DNA of 64,000 nucleotides, taken from Molossus alvarezi (taxonomy: Eukaryota; Chordata; Mammalia; Chiroptera; Molossidae). Positions 49,130 through 60,479 of this stretch are shown one piece after another. Numbering within the stretch: the first letter of the stretch is position 1; every line of letters begins with the position of its first letter. The translations under genes and the position numbers were made by a program. The notes beneath the pieces are model-generated. The model did not search any database. It was not told where the DNA came from and was given only the letters and a program-made list of their open reading frames with translations. The stretch is from positions 91,388,501-91,452,500 of the forward strand of contig CM073885.1 in assembly GCA_037176705.1 (NCBI GenBank), given 5' to 3'.

Positions 49130-50862
49130 AGGCCTACCATGACACAAAACCCAAAAGTGCCAAAACAGAGAGAGAAAAATAGACAATAGAATTAGGTGCC
49201 CTGCTGATCCAGATATTGGAGTTTTCAGACATTTTTTTTTAAATAAATATAAATGACATTCAAGAAAATTCTTCAGCAGAAAACTCATACAGTCTGTGTA
49301 AAATAAGCCAGTGGATATGTCAAAGCTGAGAACAATACGTAATTCATAAATCAGTAGGTGAGTTTTATAGCAGATACATGTATTTTAACTATTTTACCTT
49401 CTTCAGAGTAGCTAGAGTTAGGCAAAGATTTCTTAAGCAGGACATAACCTCTATAACATAAGAGAGGATTAATAAAGAGAAATTTAGGTTAGGATACAAT
49501 ATCCAAACTGTAGTCCAGGGGGAATGAAGTGTGAAAAATGGAGAAAGCAATATAATAGCCATATGCAGTGTGATGGAATGTCTAAAGCGTGTTTATGCAA
49601 AGTATCAGAAAAAGAGAAGAAAGAGAATAAGGAAAATGAACATTCAAAGAGTCAGTAGAAGGGAATCTTCCAAAACTACACAATGGCATTATGACACAAC
49701 AGAATATATATGAACCTCAAGAAGAATAAATACGAGGAAAAGCACCCTATGATATATCAGAGTCTTAACTGTTGAAAATCAAAGACAAGGTCTTAAATAC
49801 ACCCAGAGATTCTGACATTATATTTAAAACAGTAGGATTAATAACTTATTCTCAATAGATGTAGTGGAAGTCAGCGAACAGTGAAATGACATTTTTTTTT
49901 TCCCTAATGGGTTAATTTAGATTCTGCAAACACAGAAAATATCACTTAAAAGTAAAGGCTAAGTAGACACGGTTTCTTAAACCAAGCAGACCCATATTGG
50001 AGAAATATCTCAGGAATTGAAACAGAAGCAAGGGTATGCAGGGAAATATATAAAACCAAAAGGATAAAAATATGGGTGAATCCAAATGAATGTTGACTAT
50101 CTAAATCAACAATACTAATGTCTTATGGGGTTTAAACTGTTTATCTAAAACAAGATGTAAGGCCTCAACACTACAAATGACAAACATGATGGAAAGAAGT
50201 TAAAGAAGACAATTAAATGGAGGAATATGCCATCTTTACTAATTAGAAGACTCACTATCATTATGTCAGTTGTTACTGAAGGGGACCTAAAATTCAGTAG
50301 AATCTCAATCAAAATGCCACAAGAGTTTTTGTGTGGAAATCAAAAAGCTGATTCTAATGTTTCTGTGGAATTGCATGTGATCTAAAGTAAAGCAGGCTTG
50401 GGAAAGAAACGTAAAGGTAGAGGATATATACTGTCAGATATCGACTTCCTATACATTTACAGTAATTAGAATGGTATTGGCACAGGGTTGACACATGGTA
50501 CTGGTACAATTCTGAAGAAAAGTATAATTTTTCCAAATAAATGGTAGTGCATTAATTGGCTATATGCATGGAAGCATGGATTCTTTTCTGTTTTATAGCA
50601 CAGTTCAAAGTGGATGGATCATACAAACGTAAAAATTACAAGTTTCCTTTTTTAGAAGGAAACAGGAAATTATATTTATGACTTTTAGTTAAGCAAATAT
50701 TTCTTATACACTATATTTAAAAAACTAACCATTAAATAAAACTTACATAAATTAGATTTCATGAAAATTGATAACATCTGTTCATCAACATAAACCATTG
50801 AGTAAAAGGCAAGTCATAAACTAGGAAAATATATGTATAATGTCCATATCCAACAAAGGATG

Positions 50863-51191
50863 CAACTCTCCCGCATGTGCCAGTGATACATTTGTTAAGC
50901 TTAAAATCTTCCTAGTTTGTATGTAACTAAGAATTAATCTTTGGGGCCTATCCAGAAAACCATAATCCACTTTACTAGTTTACAAGAAAGAGAACTTAAT
51001 TTAGAAACTTAATTGCACAGGTGATAAAACAGCTGAGAAAAATATCCAGTAACAATAGGGATACATTAATTCAGAGATTAATACCACCAGGGATTCATTA
51101 CCATCTTCAGACTGGAGAATCAAGGGAGAAAACTTGTCTGTGAGCCTCTCAGGTTAGAGGATAGAACCATGGTGGGCCTGGATGATGGCAA
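50863..51191 (-). repeat. Inverted duplication, copy B (329 bp)
   Basis: Reverse complement of 38800-39128 (324 of 329). It sits inside the L1M: the left neighbour ends ...catatccaacaaaggatg and the right neighbour resumes with aataatttgtgattctaacaaag. Both fit one L1 text with only about 10-15 bases lost. No A-tail and no target duplication, so it did not arrive by ordinary retrotransposition. Confidence 0.95.
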
Positions 51192-51237
51192 AATAATTTG
51201 TGATTCTAACAAAGAAAAGTCAGACAACTCAATTTAA

Positions 51238-51317
51238 ATTTTTTTTGATTGATTTTAGAGAGGAAGTGTTGGGGGGAGAGAGAGAGATTGAGAGAGAGAG
51301 ATCTATTTGTTGTTCCA
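51238..51317 (-). mobile_element. Truncated tRNA-type SINE fragment, antisense
   Basis: ttgattgattttagagaggaag plus a GA-rich tract is the reversed 3' tail of a bat SINE. The tRNA-related head is absent. Confidence 0.6.
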
Positions 51318-51528
51318 CACAAAAATTTTAAAGTATGCAAATGAACTCAACAGGTACTTCACAAACAATGAAAATATTTAAATGGACAATACGCATATGA
51401 GAACATACTGAACATTTTTACTAAACAGGAAAATTAAACATAAAACTGCATTCTTATGCTATGATATACCCACAAAAATGGCTAAAGTAAAAAGAATGGG
51501 CAATACCACTCTTGATGAGACTATAAAT

Positions 51529-51540
51529 TCAAACACTTTT
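51529..51540 (+). repeat. HAL1 target-site duplication, left
   Basis: tcaaacactttt, identical to 53738-53749. Confidence 0.92.
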
Positions 51541-51900
51541 TTTTTTCAAATCTTTATTGTGGGATGTAAAATGTATTACAGATGTTCTACATTTTTCCCC
51601 CATTGGCCCCCTCCTCCCCACTCCCGCCCCCCTCCCACCTTTTCCCACACTATTGTCTGTGTCCATTGGTTATGCATATAAATTCTTTGGTTTATTTCTT
51701 CCCACCCCCCCAACCCCTTTCCCTTTGAGGTTTGTCAGTCTAGCAATGAATTTGTGCTTCTTAATCCCTTCACCTTTTTCACCCATTCTCCCAACCCCCT
51801 TTCCAACTGGCAACCAACAAAATGTTCTCTGTATCTATGATAATGTTTCTGTTCTACCTGTTCATTTTGTTTGTAGATTCCATTGTTGATAGATATGTAT

Positions 51901-52842
51901 TCATTGCCATTTTGTTTGTTCATACATTTTATCTTTTTCTTCAAAAAGACCCTTCATTATTTCAGATAATAACGGTTTAGTAGTGATGAACTCCTTTAAC
52001 TTTTTCTTGTCTGGGAAAGTTTTTATATGGCCATCGATTCTAAATGACAGCTTTGCAGGATAGAGTAGTCTTGGTTGTAGGTTCTTGCTTTTCATCACTC
52101 TGAATATTTCTTACCACTCCCTTCTGGCCTGCAAAGTTTCTTTTGAGAAATCAGCTGATAGCCTAATGGGAACTCCCTTGTAGGTAACTAGCTGCCTTTC
52201 TCCTGCTGCTTTTAAGATTCTCTCTCTGTCTTGAACCTTTTGCATTTTCACGATGATGTGTCTTGGTGTGGGCCTCTTGGGGTTCATCTTGTTTGGGACT
52301 CTCTGTGCTTCCTGGACTTGTATGTCTGTTTCCTTCACCAAGTTAGGAAAGTTTTCTGCCATTGTTGTTTCAAACAGGTTTTCGATTTCTTGTTCTCTCT
52401 CTTCTCCTTCTGGCACCCCCAAGTTGCGAATGTAGGCACGCTTGAAGTTGTCCCAGAGGCTCCTTACACTATCCTCATTTTTTTGGATTCTTTTTTCTTT
52501 TTGCTGTTCTGATTGGGCATATTTTGCTTCCTTATATTCCAAATCAATGGTTTGCTCCTTGGATTTACATACTCTATTATTGAAGCTGTGTAAATTATTC
52601 TTTATTTCAGTTAATGCCTCCTTTAATTCTAACTGTGTATCCATGATTTCTGACTGGTCCTTTTTTATGCTCTTGATGCCCTCCCTAAGTTCACTGAGGT
52701 TCTCACTAAGTTCATTGAGCATCCTTATAAGCAGTATTTTGAACTCAGTATCTGTTAGGTTGCTTATCTCCCTTTCACTTAGTTCTTTTATTGGAGTTTT
52801 GTTCTGTTCTTTCATTTGGGACCTGTTTCTTTGTCTCCTCAT
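51901..52842 (-). pseudogene. HAL1 ORF1p, one in-frame stop
   Basis: 313 codons in a single uninterrupted frame except for taa at 52113-52111, right after ARREW. Begins MRRQRNRSQMKEQ. A coiled coil (E/K/L-rich, residues ~15-120) is followed by the RRM (LGVPEGEE, ENFPNLVKETDIQVQEAQR, RPTPRHIIVKM) and C-terminal domain (ILKAAGERQLVTYKG, RLSADFSKET, then after the stop NLQPRLLYPAKLSFRIDG). RNA-binding chaperone role by family. The lone stop removes about the last 70 residues, the end of the nucleic-acid-binding domain. Clearly better preserved than ORF1 of L1 copies 1 and 2. Confidence 0.94.
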
Positions 52843-53737
52843 TTTGGCTGCCTCCCTGTGTTTGTTTCAGTGTATTACTTAATGAGAGGTATGGGGCTTG
52901 CTGAGTCCCAATGCTGCTCGTTTGAAAGAATTTAGGAAAAACCTGAAGCAGGATCCAAGACCGGCCATTCCTATGGTTAAGTAAGTGGCAACAGCTTGGG
53001 TGGGCCTGAAAGTTGGGTGGGGCGGGGTGGGGCGGGGCCTCAGGGAGTCAGCAGGGCGGGGCTACCAGTGTGAGCCAGGTTGCTGGAGTCCCAGATATGG
53101 CTTCTGTCTGCTGCCCCAGGGAAGGGCTCACCAAAGGAACAAAGGCCTCTGACAGCACGTTTGTCCCGAGAAAGCCCCCTCTCCAGCCCTCGCTCCAGTG
53201 CCAAACAGCTCAGTTCTTCCCTGTGTGTCTCTGGTTCCCCTCGAGCTGCCTCCCCTCCGAGCTTAGAGGGAGAGAGTCCGATAAGTCCGTGCGCGGGCCC
53301 TTTAGGGAGCTGCCTGGGGCTCCAGCAGCCTCAGCCTCCCTGAGCCTCAGTTCCCACTGGTTTTTCCAGCCAGAAGTTATGGGGATTCTCTTCCTGGCAC
53401 TGGAACCCTGAGCAGGGCACCTGGTGTGGGACGGGGACCCCTCAGTGCTCAGGGAGGACCTTCCCAGCCGCTGGAGTCTCCTGATTTTTATCCGCCACAT
53501 GTGGGTGTGGGACCAGTCCGTCGGGCTGTTGCCGCCGCCGCCGCCTCCACCCCTCCTACCAGTCTCGATGTAGCTCCTGATTTAATTGCTGATTTAATTC
53601 CATAGTTGTAGGACTTCCATTCAGCTTGATTTCAGGCGGTTTTGAATGATGGTTGTTCTGTAGTTTAGTTGTAACTTTGATGTGGTTGTGGGAGGTCGGA
53701 TACCGCGTTTACCTACCCGCCATCTTGACCGGAAGTC
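52843..53737 (-). promoter_or_regulatory. HAL1 5' UTR, GC-rich
   Basis: Contains a plus-strand G-rich tract at 53015-53039 (GC-box-like ggggcgggg repeated) and gccgccgccgccgcc at 53531-53545, and ends with the L1-like start aagatggcgg (minus). GC boxes and the YY1-compatible start suggest an internal promoter; not demonstrated. Confidence 0.75.
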
Positions 53738-53905
53738 TCAAACACTTTTGAAATCTATATGGTGGTATCCACTAAAGCTAAACATGAACTTAGTCTGTTT
53801 TCCAACATTTTCACTCCTTTATCTATACCCAATGGAAAATGGGTGCTGTTGTCCACCAAAAAACATATGTGTACATGGATATATATACATATAGATGAAT
53901 TGCTA
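53738..53905 (+). mobile_element. Old L1M, continuation after HAL1
   Basis: Starts with the second tcaaacactttt (to 53749). aactaaacatgaactt-like text (ctaaagctaaacatgaactt) and accaaaaaacatatgtgtacatgg continue the ORF2 C-terminal region left at 51528. Confidence 0.75.
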
Positions 53906-53984
53906 ACTAGCTAGAGTGATGTAAGTATACATATCTACATATGAAGTACACATACAAATAATCGTAGAACTGTAAATCTACTTT

Positions 53985-54295
53985 TGACCTACCTTATATA
54001 TCAGTAGTTATATTAAATGTAAGTTAACTAAACACTCCAATTAAAATATCACAATTATCACACTAGATTTTAAAAAATATGTGTTTCTTACAGAAGACAC
54101 ATTAAATATAAAGTTGCAGGAAGATTGAAGAAGAAAAGGTGTAAAAAGAAATACCATGTAAATACAAAAAAGTACACGATATAATTATATTTATATCAAA
54201 CAAAGTAGACTTTAAGATAAGTAGTGTTGCTAGAAAAAAGAGAAAAATTTTATAAGTATCAATCTATTAAAAGATTTTAAAATTCTAAATTTTAT
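53985..54295 (+). mobile_element. L1 ORF2 endonuclease fragment, sense
   Basis: tttcttacagaagacacattaaatataaag, ataccatgtaaatac and ttatatcaaacaaagtagacttta match the LQETHL...KVDF endonuclease region in decayed form. It is 5' ORF2 material placed after 3' ORF2 material, so it is a separate insertion or a rearrangement. Confidence 0.7.
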
Positions 54296-55379
54296 GTCTA
54301 ATTACACAGACTTCTTGGCAAAGTGATAATACATAATAAAATTAACAAGAGCCAAGATTCTTTCTTATGAAGTAAACTACTTGGGCTTATAGCAGATATT
54401 TTCCTATACAGAATTTCTTTTGATTTTGCCACCTGTTGATGCAAAACTATGTTCCAAAAAATGGAGGCTGGCATTCTGCTAAGTACCAGATGCAAAATGG
54501 TATTATATATATGTTTTGGTCTGAATTGTCTCACCACATTAATTGTAAGATCATGTGAATATACATCCTCTTTTATAATAGTATCTTTTACATCTTGTAG
54601 CAGAGTACTTAAACTTTATAAATGCTATAAAATGATAGCTAATTAACTAAGTAGATGAAACTTTCTGGTATCTTCCATGAGCTCTATTATCTTTCTCCTG
54701 CTATGGAGCTTTTAAAATCTCATTTTTGTTTTCATACTGTGGATGAATAGGTTTTATTGCTTGGCTATTAAAACATCCAGAAATTACAAAGGGCTTGGTT
54801 AACTTCTAAATAAATAAAATAGATTTTCAAAGATAAAGGTACTTTTTTTTTGTTTCCTTGCATGTAATAGATATTCAATCCAATAATTATTTTCAATTTC
54901 CATATATAAATTGTCTGTGCTCACTAAACATAGAAATTTTAATCAATCCTCAATCAGATTTTTAATAACATTGTTTTTGAGCTATTCTACTTCTTTTGTA
55001 ACCCCAAAGTCTCCCTCAAAAGGCTTCTTCTTAGCATATAAACCAGTAAAGTCTTACCACCAAAATAAAAACAGGAATAAAAGCAAAAAGATACAATAAT
55101 TGAAACTTATTTTTCAACCCAGTGTTCTCAAGAATTTTTTATCTACTCTGAAAAACAAATAGATTGTATTTATTGTCTCTCTTTTACTTGAATCTTAGCC
55201 AACCAGATTCTACTTACAACAATGTTAATGCCCACCCTCCTAAACTCATCATACCTTTTTAGTCTTTCTCCTGTCCCATACTAACCAAATTGAATAGAAA
55301 CTGCCCCCAAACATTAATTTGCATTGCCTTAATTCTTCATTATCTACACATTTTGCTCTATCCATTTTTACATTTACTA
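54296..55379. other. AT-rich DNA, nothing recognised
   Basis: No repeat or exon that I can name. Confidence 0.45.
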
Positions 55380-55790
55380 GGAAAACTCTTTTCCCTTTGT
55401 CTGGTCCTTCCAAATAGGCAGAATTCCAAAGTTGAAGATAGAAATTCTCTTCTCTTCTTGCTCTACACAGATTCTCACTGCAACCCCCTCAAGCCTGGCA
55501 ACATCATGTATTTATTTCTATGTGAATGATTCGCAAGTTTCACTTAAAGCCCTGCATTTCTCTCTGCCTGCTAAACACTGCCATATGACTATCTTACTAA
55601 TTAATCACCAAAGTCTATTCATTCTACCCCTTAAAATATCTCTGGAATCTTTTATCATTTTTTCCCCAGCGCCTCTAGTCTAGCTTAGTTCTCAAATATC
55701 TCCTGTGGAATCTAATGTAAGTGTTCCTTTTTCTGGCCTTCAGACTTGAATCTCCAAATTAAGAGCAGCAGAATGTTATTTCCCTAGGTG
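55380..55790 (+). mobile_element. Old L2 fragment, sense (tentative)
   Basis: atgtgaatgattcgcaagtttcac and aaatatctctggaatcttttatc resemble decayed L2 coding text. Moderate certainty. Confidence 0.45.
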
Positions 55791-56035
55791 AATTTTTAAA
55801 TGTTTATTTTACAATTACAGTTTGCATTCAACAATATTTTGTATCAGTTTCAGTTGGACGGCACAGTGGTTAAACAATCATATACTTTGCAAAATGATCC
55901 CCCTGATATTTCAAGTACCCAACTGGCCCCATACATAGTTATGACAGTGTTATTGATTATATTCCCTATGCTGTGTTTTTCTGTGATTTTTTTGTAACTG
56001 CTAATTTGTACTTCTTAATTCCTTCACCCAAGATG
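55791..56035 (-). mobile_element. L1 3' UTR fragment, antisense
   Basis: ttttacaattacagtttgcattcaacaatattttg, gatccccctgatatttcaagtaccc, attatattccctatgctgt and aatttgtacttcttaattcc are the reversed 3' UTR of a mammalian L1. Confidence 0.8.
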
Positions 56036-56199
56036 AGTATTTTATAGAAGACTCATATCAAGAGAGAATTCCTCAAAGAAAAGAAAATCAAGGTTCAAAC
56101 ATATTTGAATACTACTATATCTTAGAGTCTGTTTGTGAAGAATAATAATGATTATGATCACATGAAAGTTTCTAGCATTTAATCATGTATTCTGTAGAA

Positions 56200-56430
56200 T
56201 GCACTTTGGCAAACGCTGTGCTGGAGTTGCTAAAGTTGCTCCTCACTACTTCTGTTCAACAGGATCCACTGTCTGCCTCTGTCTTTAAAGGCTCTCACTC
56301 TACCATGTATCACAGTTTATTCAATATGTTGTCAGTTCTTAAGAGAGAACCATCTACCTCATTTGTCTTTTGTTTTTCCATAGTGTCTGTCATGATCCAC
56401 TCCACCCATAAATATTCAATTGATTTTTAG
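56200..56430 (+). mobile_element. Old LINE fragment, possibly L2
   Basis: Pyrimidine-rich with ccataaatattcaattgatt at the end, like a decayed L2 3' end. Low certainty. Confidence 0.35.
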
Positions 56431-56481
56431 AATTTTGGATGGAAGTCTCTTCATAGATTAATTAAAAGAGTAATGCCTTAC

Positions 56482-56756
56482 GTCCTAGCTGGTTTTGCTC
56501 AGTGGTTAGAGCATCGGCCTGTGGTCCAGAAAGACCAAGGTTCAGTTCCCACTAAAGGCACGTACCTCGGTTGCAGTTTGTCCCCAGCCCTGGTTGAGTC
56601 GTACGGGTGGCAGCCACTCAATGTGTCCCTTTTACATCGATGTTTCTCTCTCTCTCTCTTCCTCTCTCTCCCTCTCACTCTATCTGAACAAAAAATAAAA
56701 AAAAGTTCTTGGGTGAGGGTAAAAAAATTAATAATTAAATAAAATACTTAAAAAAA
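56482..56756 (+). mobile_element. VES SINE, type A
   Basis: Perfect 18-bp target duplications aaaagagtaatgccttac at 56464-56481 and 56757-56774. A box in tgctcagtggttagagc, B box ggttcagttcc, CT tract, 3' stem-loop decayed to ttcttgggtgaggg, A-rich tail. Confidence 0.96.
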
Positions 56757-56774
56757 AAAAGAGTAATGCCTTAC

Positions 56775-59700
56775 TAAGGTTAAAATTGAGGTTTTTTAAA
56801 AATTGGTATTTAATGATCTAGATATTGTCCATGATTTTGTCCATGAAAATGTCAGACATTTTTGAAAAGTTCTTGATCCAGGCCGCCGAAAAATCACAGT
56901 ACGCGATTTTAGGACATTAAATGGTTCCATTCTGAATTGAATGAGTTAAACTTACTCCCAAAGCATCTAAAACTCTGCAAGGAAGTGATTTACTTACTTT
57001 CACGAACTCATTAATTAAGTGCTCATGATACTTCAGGCTTTTACCAAAAATAGAGATGATTCAGTCTCTTTCTGAAGAGACCATCTTCAGTTTCCATCTT
57101 CCTGCTGTAATTAGAATATGAACGAACGTAGCTTATTGGTGTCTGCCACCCCCAGGGGACAATACAGTATGCCACAAAGGGAAAATATTAGCACAGTGGT
57201 TGTCTCCATCTAAAACTGCCGAAGAAACAGGAGTTACTGTTTCAGAGGCTGATGTGTGCTGGCAGAGTTATGTGAGAAGTTTGAATTGCCTCTCCCTACA
57301 TTATGTCTAGCATGTCAAGCTCCCGGTTTCCTAGGGGAGATCTGGTATTCTAGCACACCTTTCCTAATTAACTCAAGGTAGCTCAAAGCAACAAGTTCCC
57401 TGATGGTAATACCGTGAGTACATAGGAAATATGGTAATGTGATAAATTTTCTAAGAGAAGTAATATTTGTTAGGGCACTAGAGATGCTGCTGATTCTTCC
57501 TGACATGACATTTCATCTACTGTAACTATTCATCTACTGAAGATAACGTTTATATGCTATGGATCAAAAATGCCTGTTCTTTTAAAAGACTGAATCTTTT
57601 CATGAGCATCTTTAGCTATTCAATGGAAATCAAATCTGTTAGAAAAATGAGGTTAATTTCTTATTCTTGAACATGAGAAATTAGAGACCCAGTCTTGCTG
57701 AATTCCTAATGGAATCTGTGAATCTAAATCTCTTTTGGCCATTACCTATTTACTGCAAAGCTATGGGGCATAGGGGAGCAATGGCTTCAGCCATTTCTTT
57801 TGAAAAACTTTCATGTGAATTTTAAATCCATGGACTTGCAGGAGAAGGGAAAAGAATCCTCCTGTGAATTAAGTCATGATGCTCTTGATGATCTGGTCAG
57901 ACCAGCTGATAAGCTCTTCATAAGAATGCAGCACAGCAATCCACTGTCATAAAGATTAACATCCATTTGCTTAGCTAATGAGTGCCACATGCACAGCATA
58001 TCCAAAGCTCATACTTTAAAAGGTTGTATCCATTTTTATCATCACATCTGGAAGCACATCCAGTGTGGTATACAGCTGCATGACTGATTTTCATGTTTGT
58101 GGTTTGTAATCAGTCTCGTTAATTTTTAGTCATATTCCATATATACTGGTGTGCTTGGAAATATATATATTATTGGACATCTGGAAAAGTTTCACTTTTC
58201 AGGTGTTTATAACTGCATTTCAGCACTATTTTATCTATTTCTTTGGCTGTAAATGGTTCTCTCTCACTAATTTTGACATGCGTAGTATCTTACAAAAGCT
58301 AGCCCTTCACAGGTGATAATGCAGTGAAGGATTGCACAGGGGTCACTTTAAGATGACATGTTCAATTACAAAGAGTCACATGACCCTGTTTGGTCTTTTG
58401 CAGTGCTATTAAAGTAAGAAAAGGGGGAAATGCATTCATAAAATGTTAAATTAAATGTTTAAAATTAGCCTTTGGTATTTTGTTTTCAAATACCTGCAAT
58501 GTGTACTTTTAAGGATGTCTAAATGATATGTCATGTTATGTTGAGTATCTTCTTTCAAAATAAATCCTGCCCCTCAAGGATATCTATATCCAAAGTAGCT
58601 ATGCCGTAATGTAGACTATAATAGCCCTTCTGTGCTAAGAAAAAGAGGGATAGAAATAGATACTGTATGACTAAATGCTGATTGACAGCTCCATCACAGG
58701 CATGGTACTTCTTTAGCTAAACTGCAATAAAGAGACTTCATATCATACCATTCAACAGATAATAAAGTAGTGTAAACAGATGTTAACCTTGTGGGAAAAA
58801 AAATTGTATACTTGATTATAATAATAACAAATTCAACATTTACTTTTTAAAATATCTTAGGTAAAGATCACAAAAGTAAGTGTTGATTCAAAAGGCAAAC
58901 TTTCTTCTCAATTAGTCTTTTAAATATTGCTTCAAATAGTCATGTTATTTATATCTGGGTACTCTTTAAATATAAAGACAAAATATTTTCTTAGGATATA
59001 AGAAAATTTTAAATGCAAATGCTGATTGAAATGTCTCCAAGTCACACCCTGGAGACAGTTTAAAAGCTCCTACAAAATGAAACTAAACTTTGAAACCTGT
59101 CAACGTTTACTGCATTGGTATGTTGTTGGAAGGAAATGCCTGAAGAATTCTTGTCATTAAGAGTTTTATAAGAAGTAAGTATGACTATTTCAAACGTAGA
59201 GGCCTTTACTGCTCACAGAATCACACATGACAGTGAATTGCATCATTATTATGAGTAACAGACTCATCTAACTGTACTTTTGGAAGTATGAAGCCCTCAA
59301 GAACTCATCAGTTGCAAGATCTTGTATAAAAATGAAGTAAAAAGTAGGTTAGGCCTCTACTAGGAACCATTGTTTATATAACTTTGTTACATATACAATG
59401 TATACTTTTGAAGTTACTGACTTTTGATTTCTTTTAATTCTATTGTTATTAATTCTAATAACTATATCTCTAATATCATCAAGAGTTGCTATTGGGTCAG
59501 TTATGACACACAGAATCTGTATAAATCAACTTCCATCCAAATTTATGAAAGATTTGATGCAAAACATGTTATTATGTTTATTTCTGATTTTGTTTCACTC
59601 TAATGGCAACACTCTTCCATGATCTTTTTATCAATACTAAATATTTTTTTAAAAAACACCAGAAGTTATCAAGTTCTATGGATAATATTCATATATGTTT

Positions 59701-60479
59701 TGATCCATACGAGGGAACTGCATTGAGATATTCACAACGATAGAGCAGAGGGAGCGTAATTAATGGCATCTACACCAAGTCGTTGGGATGTCTAGAGTTT
59801 CTGAATCTCTGAGTTCAGCAATGCCGTCAGTGTTTTGGCTGGCAGCCTATCACCCCTTTTAACCTGAGCCCAGCTTACTCAGCAAGCTGTGGCAGATGAC
59901 TGCTGGGCCGTACTGTCTTATTTGAAAACACACCTCCAGTGAAGAGAGGGACATGCTCTTTTACATATGGTAGGGAATTTTCTTTGGGAACTCAATGTTC
60001 TGTTATGAGTTTTTTTTTAGACATTTGCATGGTGGGAAAAAAAAAAGTCAGAGGCTTAGGAAGTGAAGGAGGGAGGGTGCACTCAGAGAAACTGAGATGT
60101 AGTATATGTTTTAGAGAAGTCGGGAAACACCCTGTATGTAGGCCAACAAAATCGATTATGTAGTTCTGAGCTAAAGTCTTTCTTTGCAGCCTGTAGTGCC
60201 ACCACTACTCATAGCTAAACAAGAACAGCTTTATTCGACTCTCCCATACATTTACATAGCGAAGGAAGCAGTATTAGAGGGTTGGTGCAGAGAGGCAGGG
60301 ATTACGTTGACCACGTGTGTGTGTATGAGAGGATGTGAGGAGGAGGGGGAAGAAAACAGAGACAAGAACAATGAGCCATCTCCTAAAGAGCAATGATTGT
60401 AAACACCATGACCACAAATTCCCCACGCTGCCTGGGACACACTTCTGCTTCCAAACCTAAGTGTTACGTTGAGTCATAT
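56775..60479. other. 3.7-kb stretch without a recognised repeat
   Basis: The longest repeat-free interval in the window. Composition is even and there is no long frame. Segments near 57850-58060 and 58290-58460 have the look of conserved non-coding DNA, but this cannot be judged without alignment. No exon supported. Confidence 0.45.

Larger units (their letters stand above)
49130..51528 (+). mobile_element. Old L1M, sense, left part, heavily decayed
   Basis: Pieces appear in L1 order: leader/ORF1 start (aacagagagagaaaaatag near 49163), ORF1 (acctcaagaagaataaatacgagg and gttgaaaatcaaagacaaggtc near 49711-49800), ORF2 reverse-transcriptase end (agaatctcaatcaaaatgcc near 50299; attagaatggtattggcacaggg near 50464), ORF2 C-terminus (aaaattgataacatctgttcatc; gtccatatccaacaaagga near 50841-50862), then agaacatactgaac near 51401. 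Interrupted by the inverted duplicate, a SINE fragment and the HAL1. Large parts of the element are missing. Confidence 0.75.
51541..53737 (-). mobile_element. HAL1 (half-L1) retrotransposon, full length
   Basis: On the minus strand: 5' UTR (53737-52843) starting gacttccggtcaagatggcg, one ORF1 (52842-51901), then directly an L1-type 3' UTR (with agaaataaaccaaagaattta and a G-rich tract near 51600-51640) and an A-rich tail. There is no ORF2. That is the definition of HAL1, a family known from several mammals including bats, which must borrow ORF2p from L1. 12-bp target duplications (51529-51540, 53738-53749). Inserted in an old L1M. Confidence 0.93.

Noticed and set aside
53013..53411. 132-codon and overlapping GC-rich frames in the HAL1 5' region
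   Set aside because: They run antisense to the element in a GC-rich leader where stops are rare; no protein family recognised.
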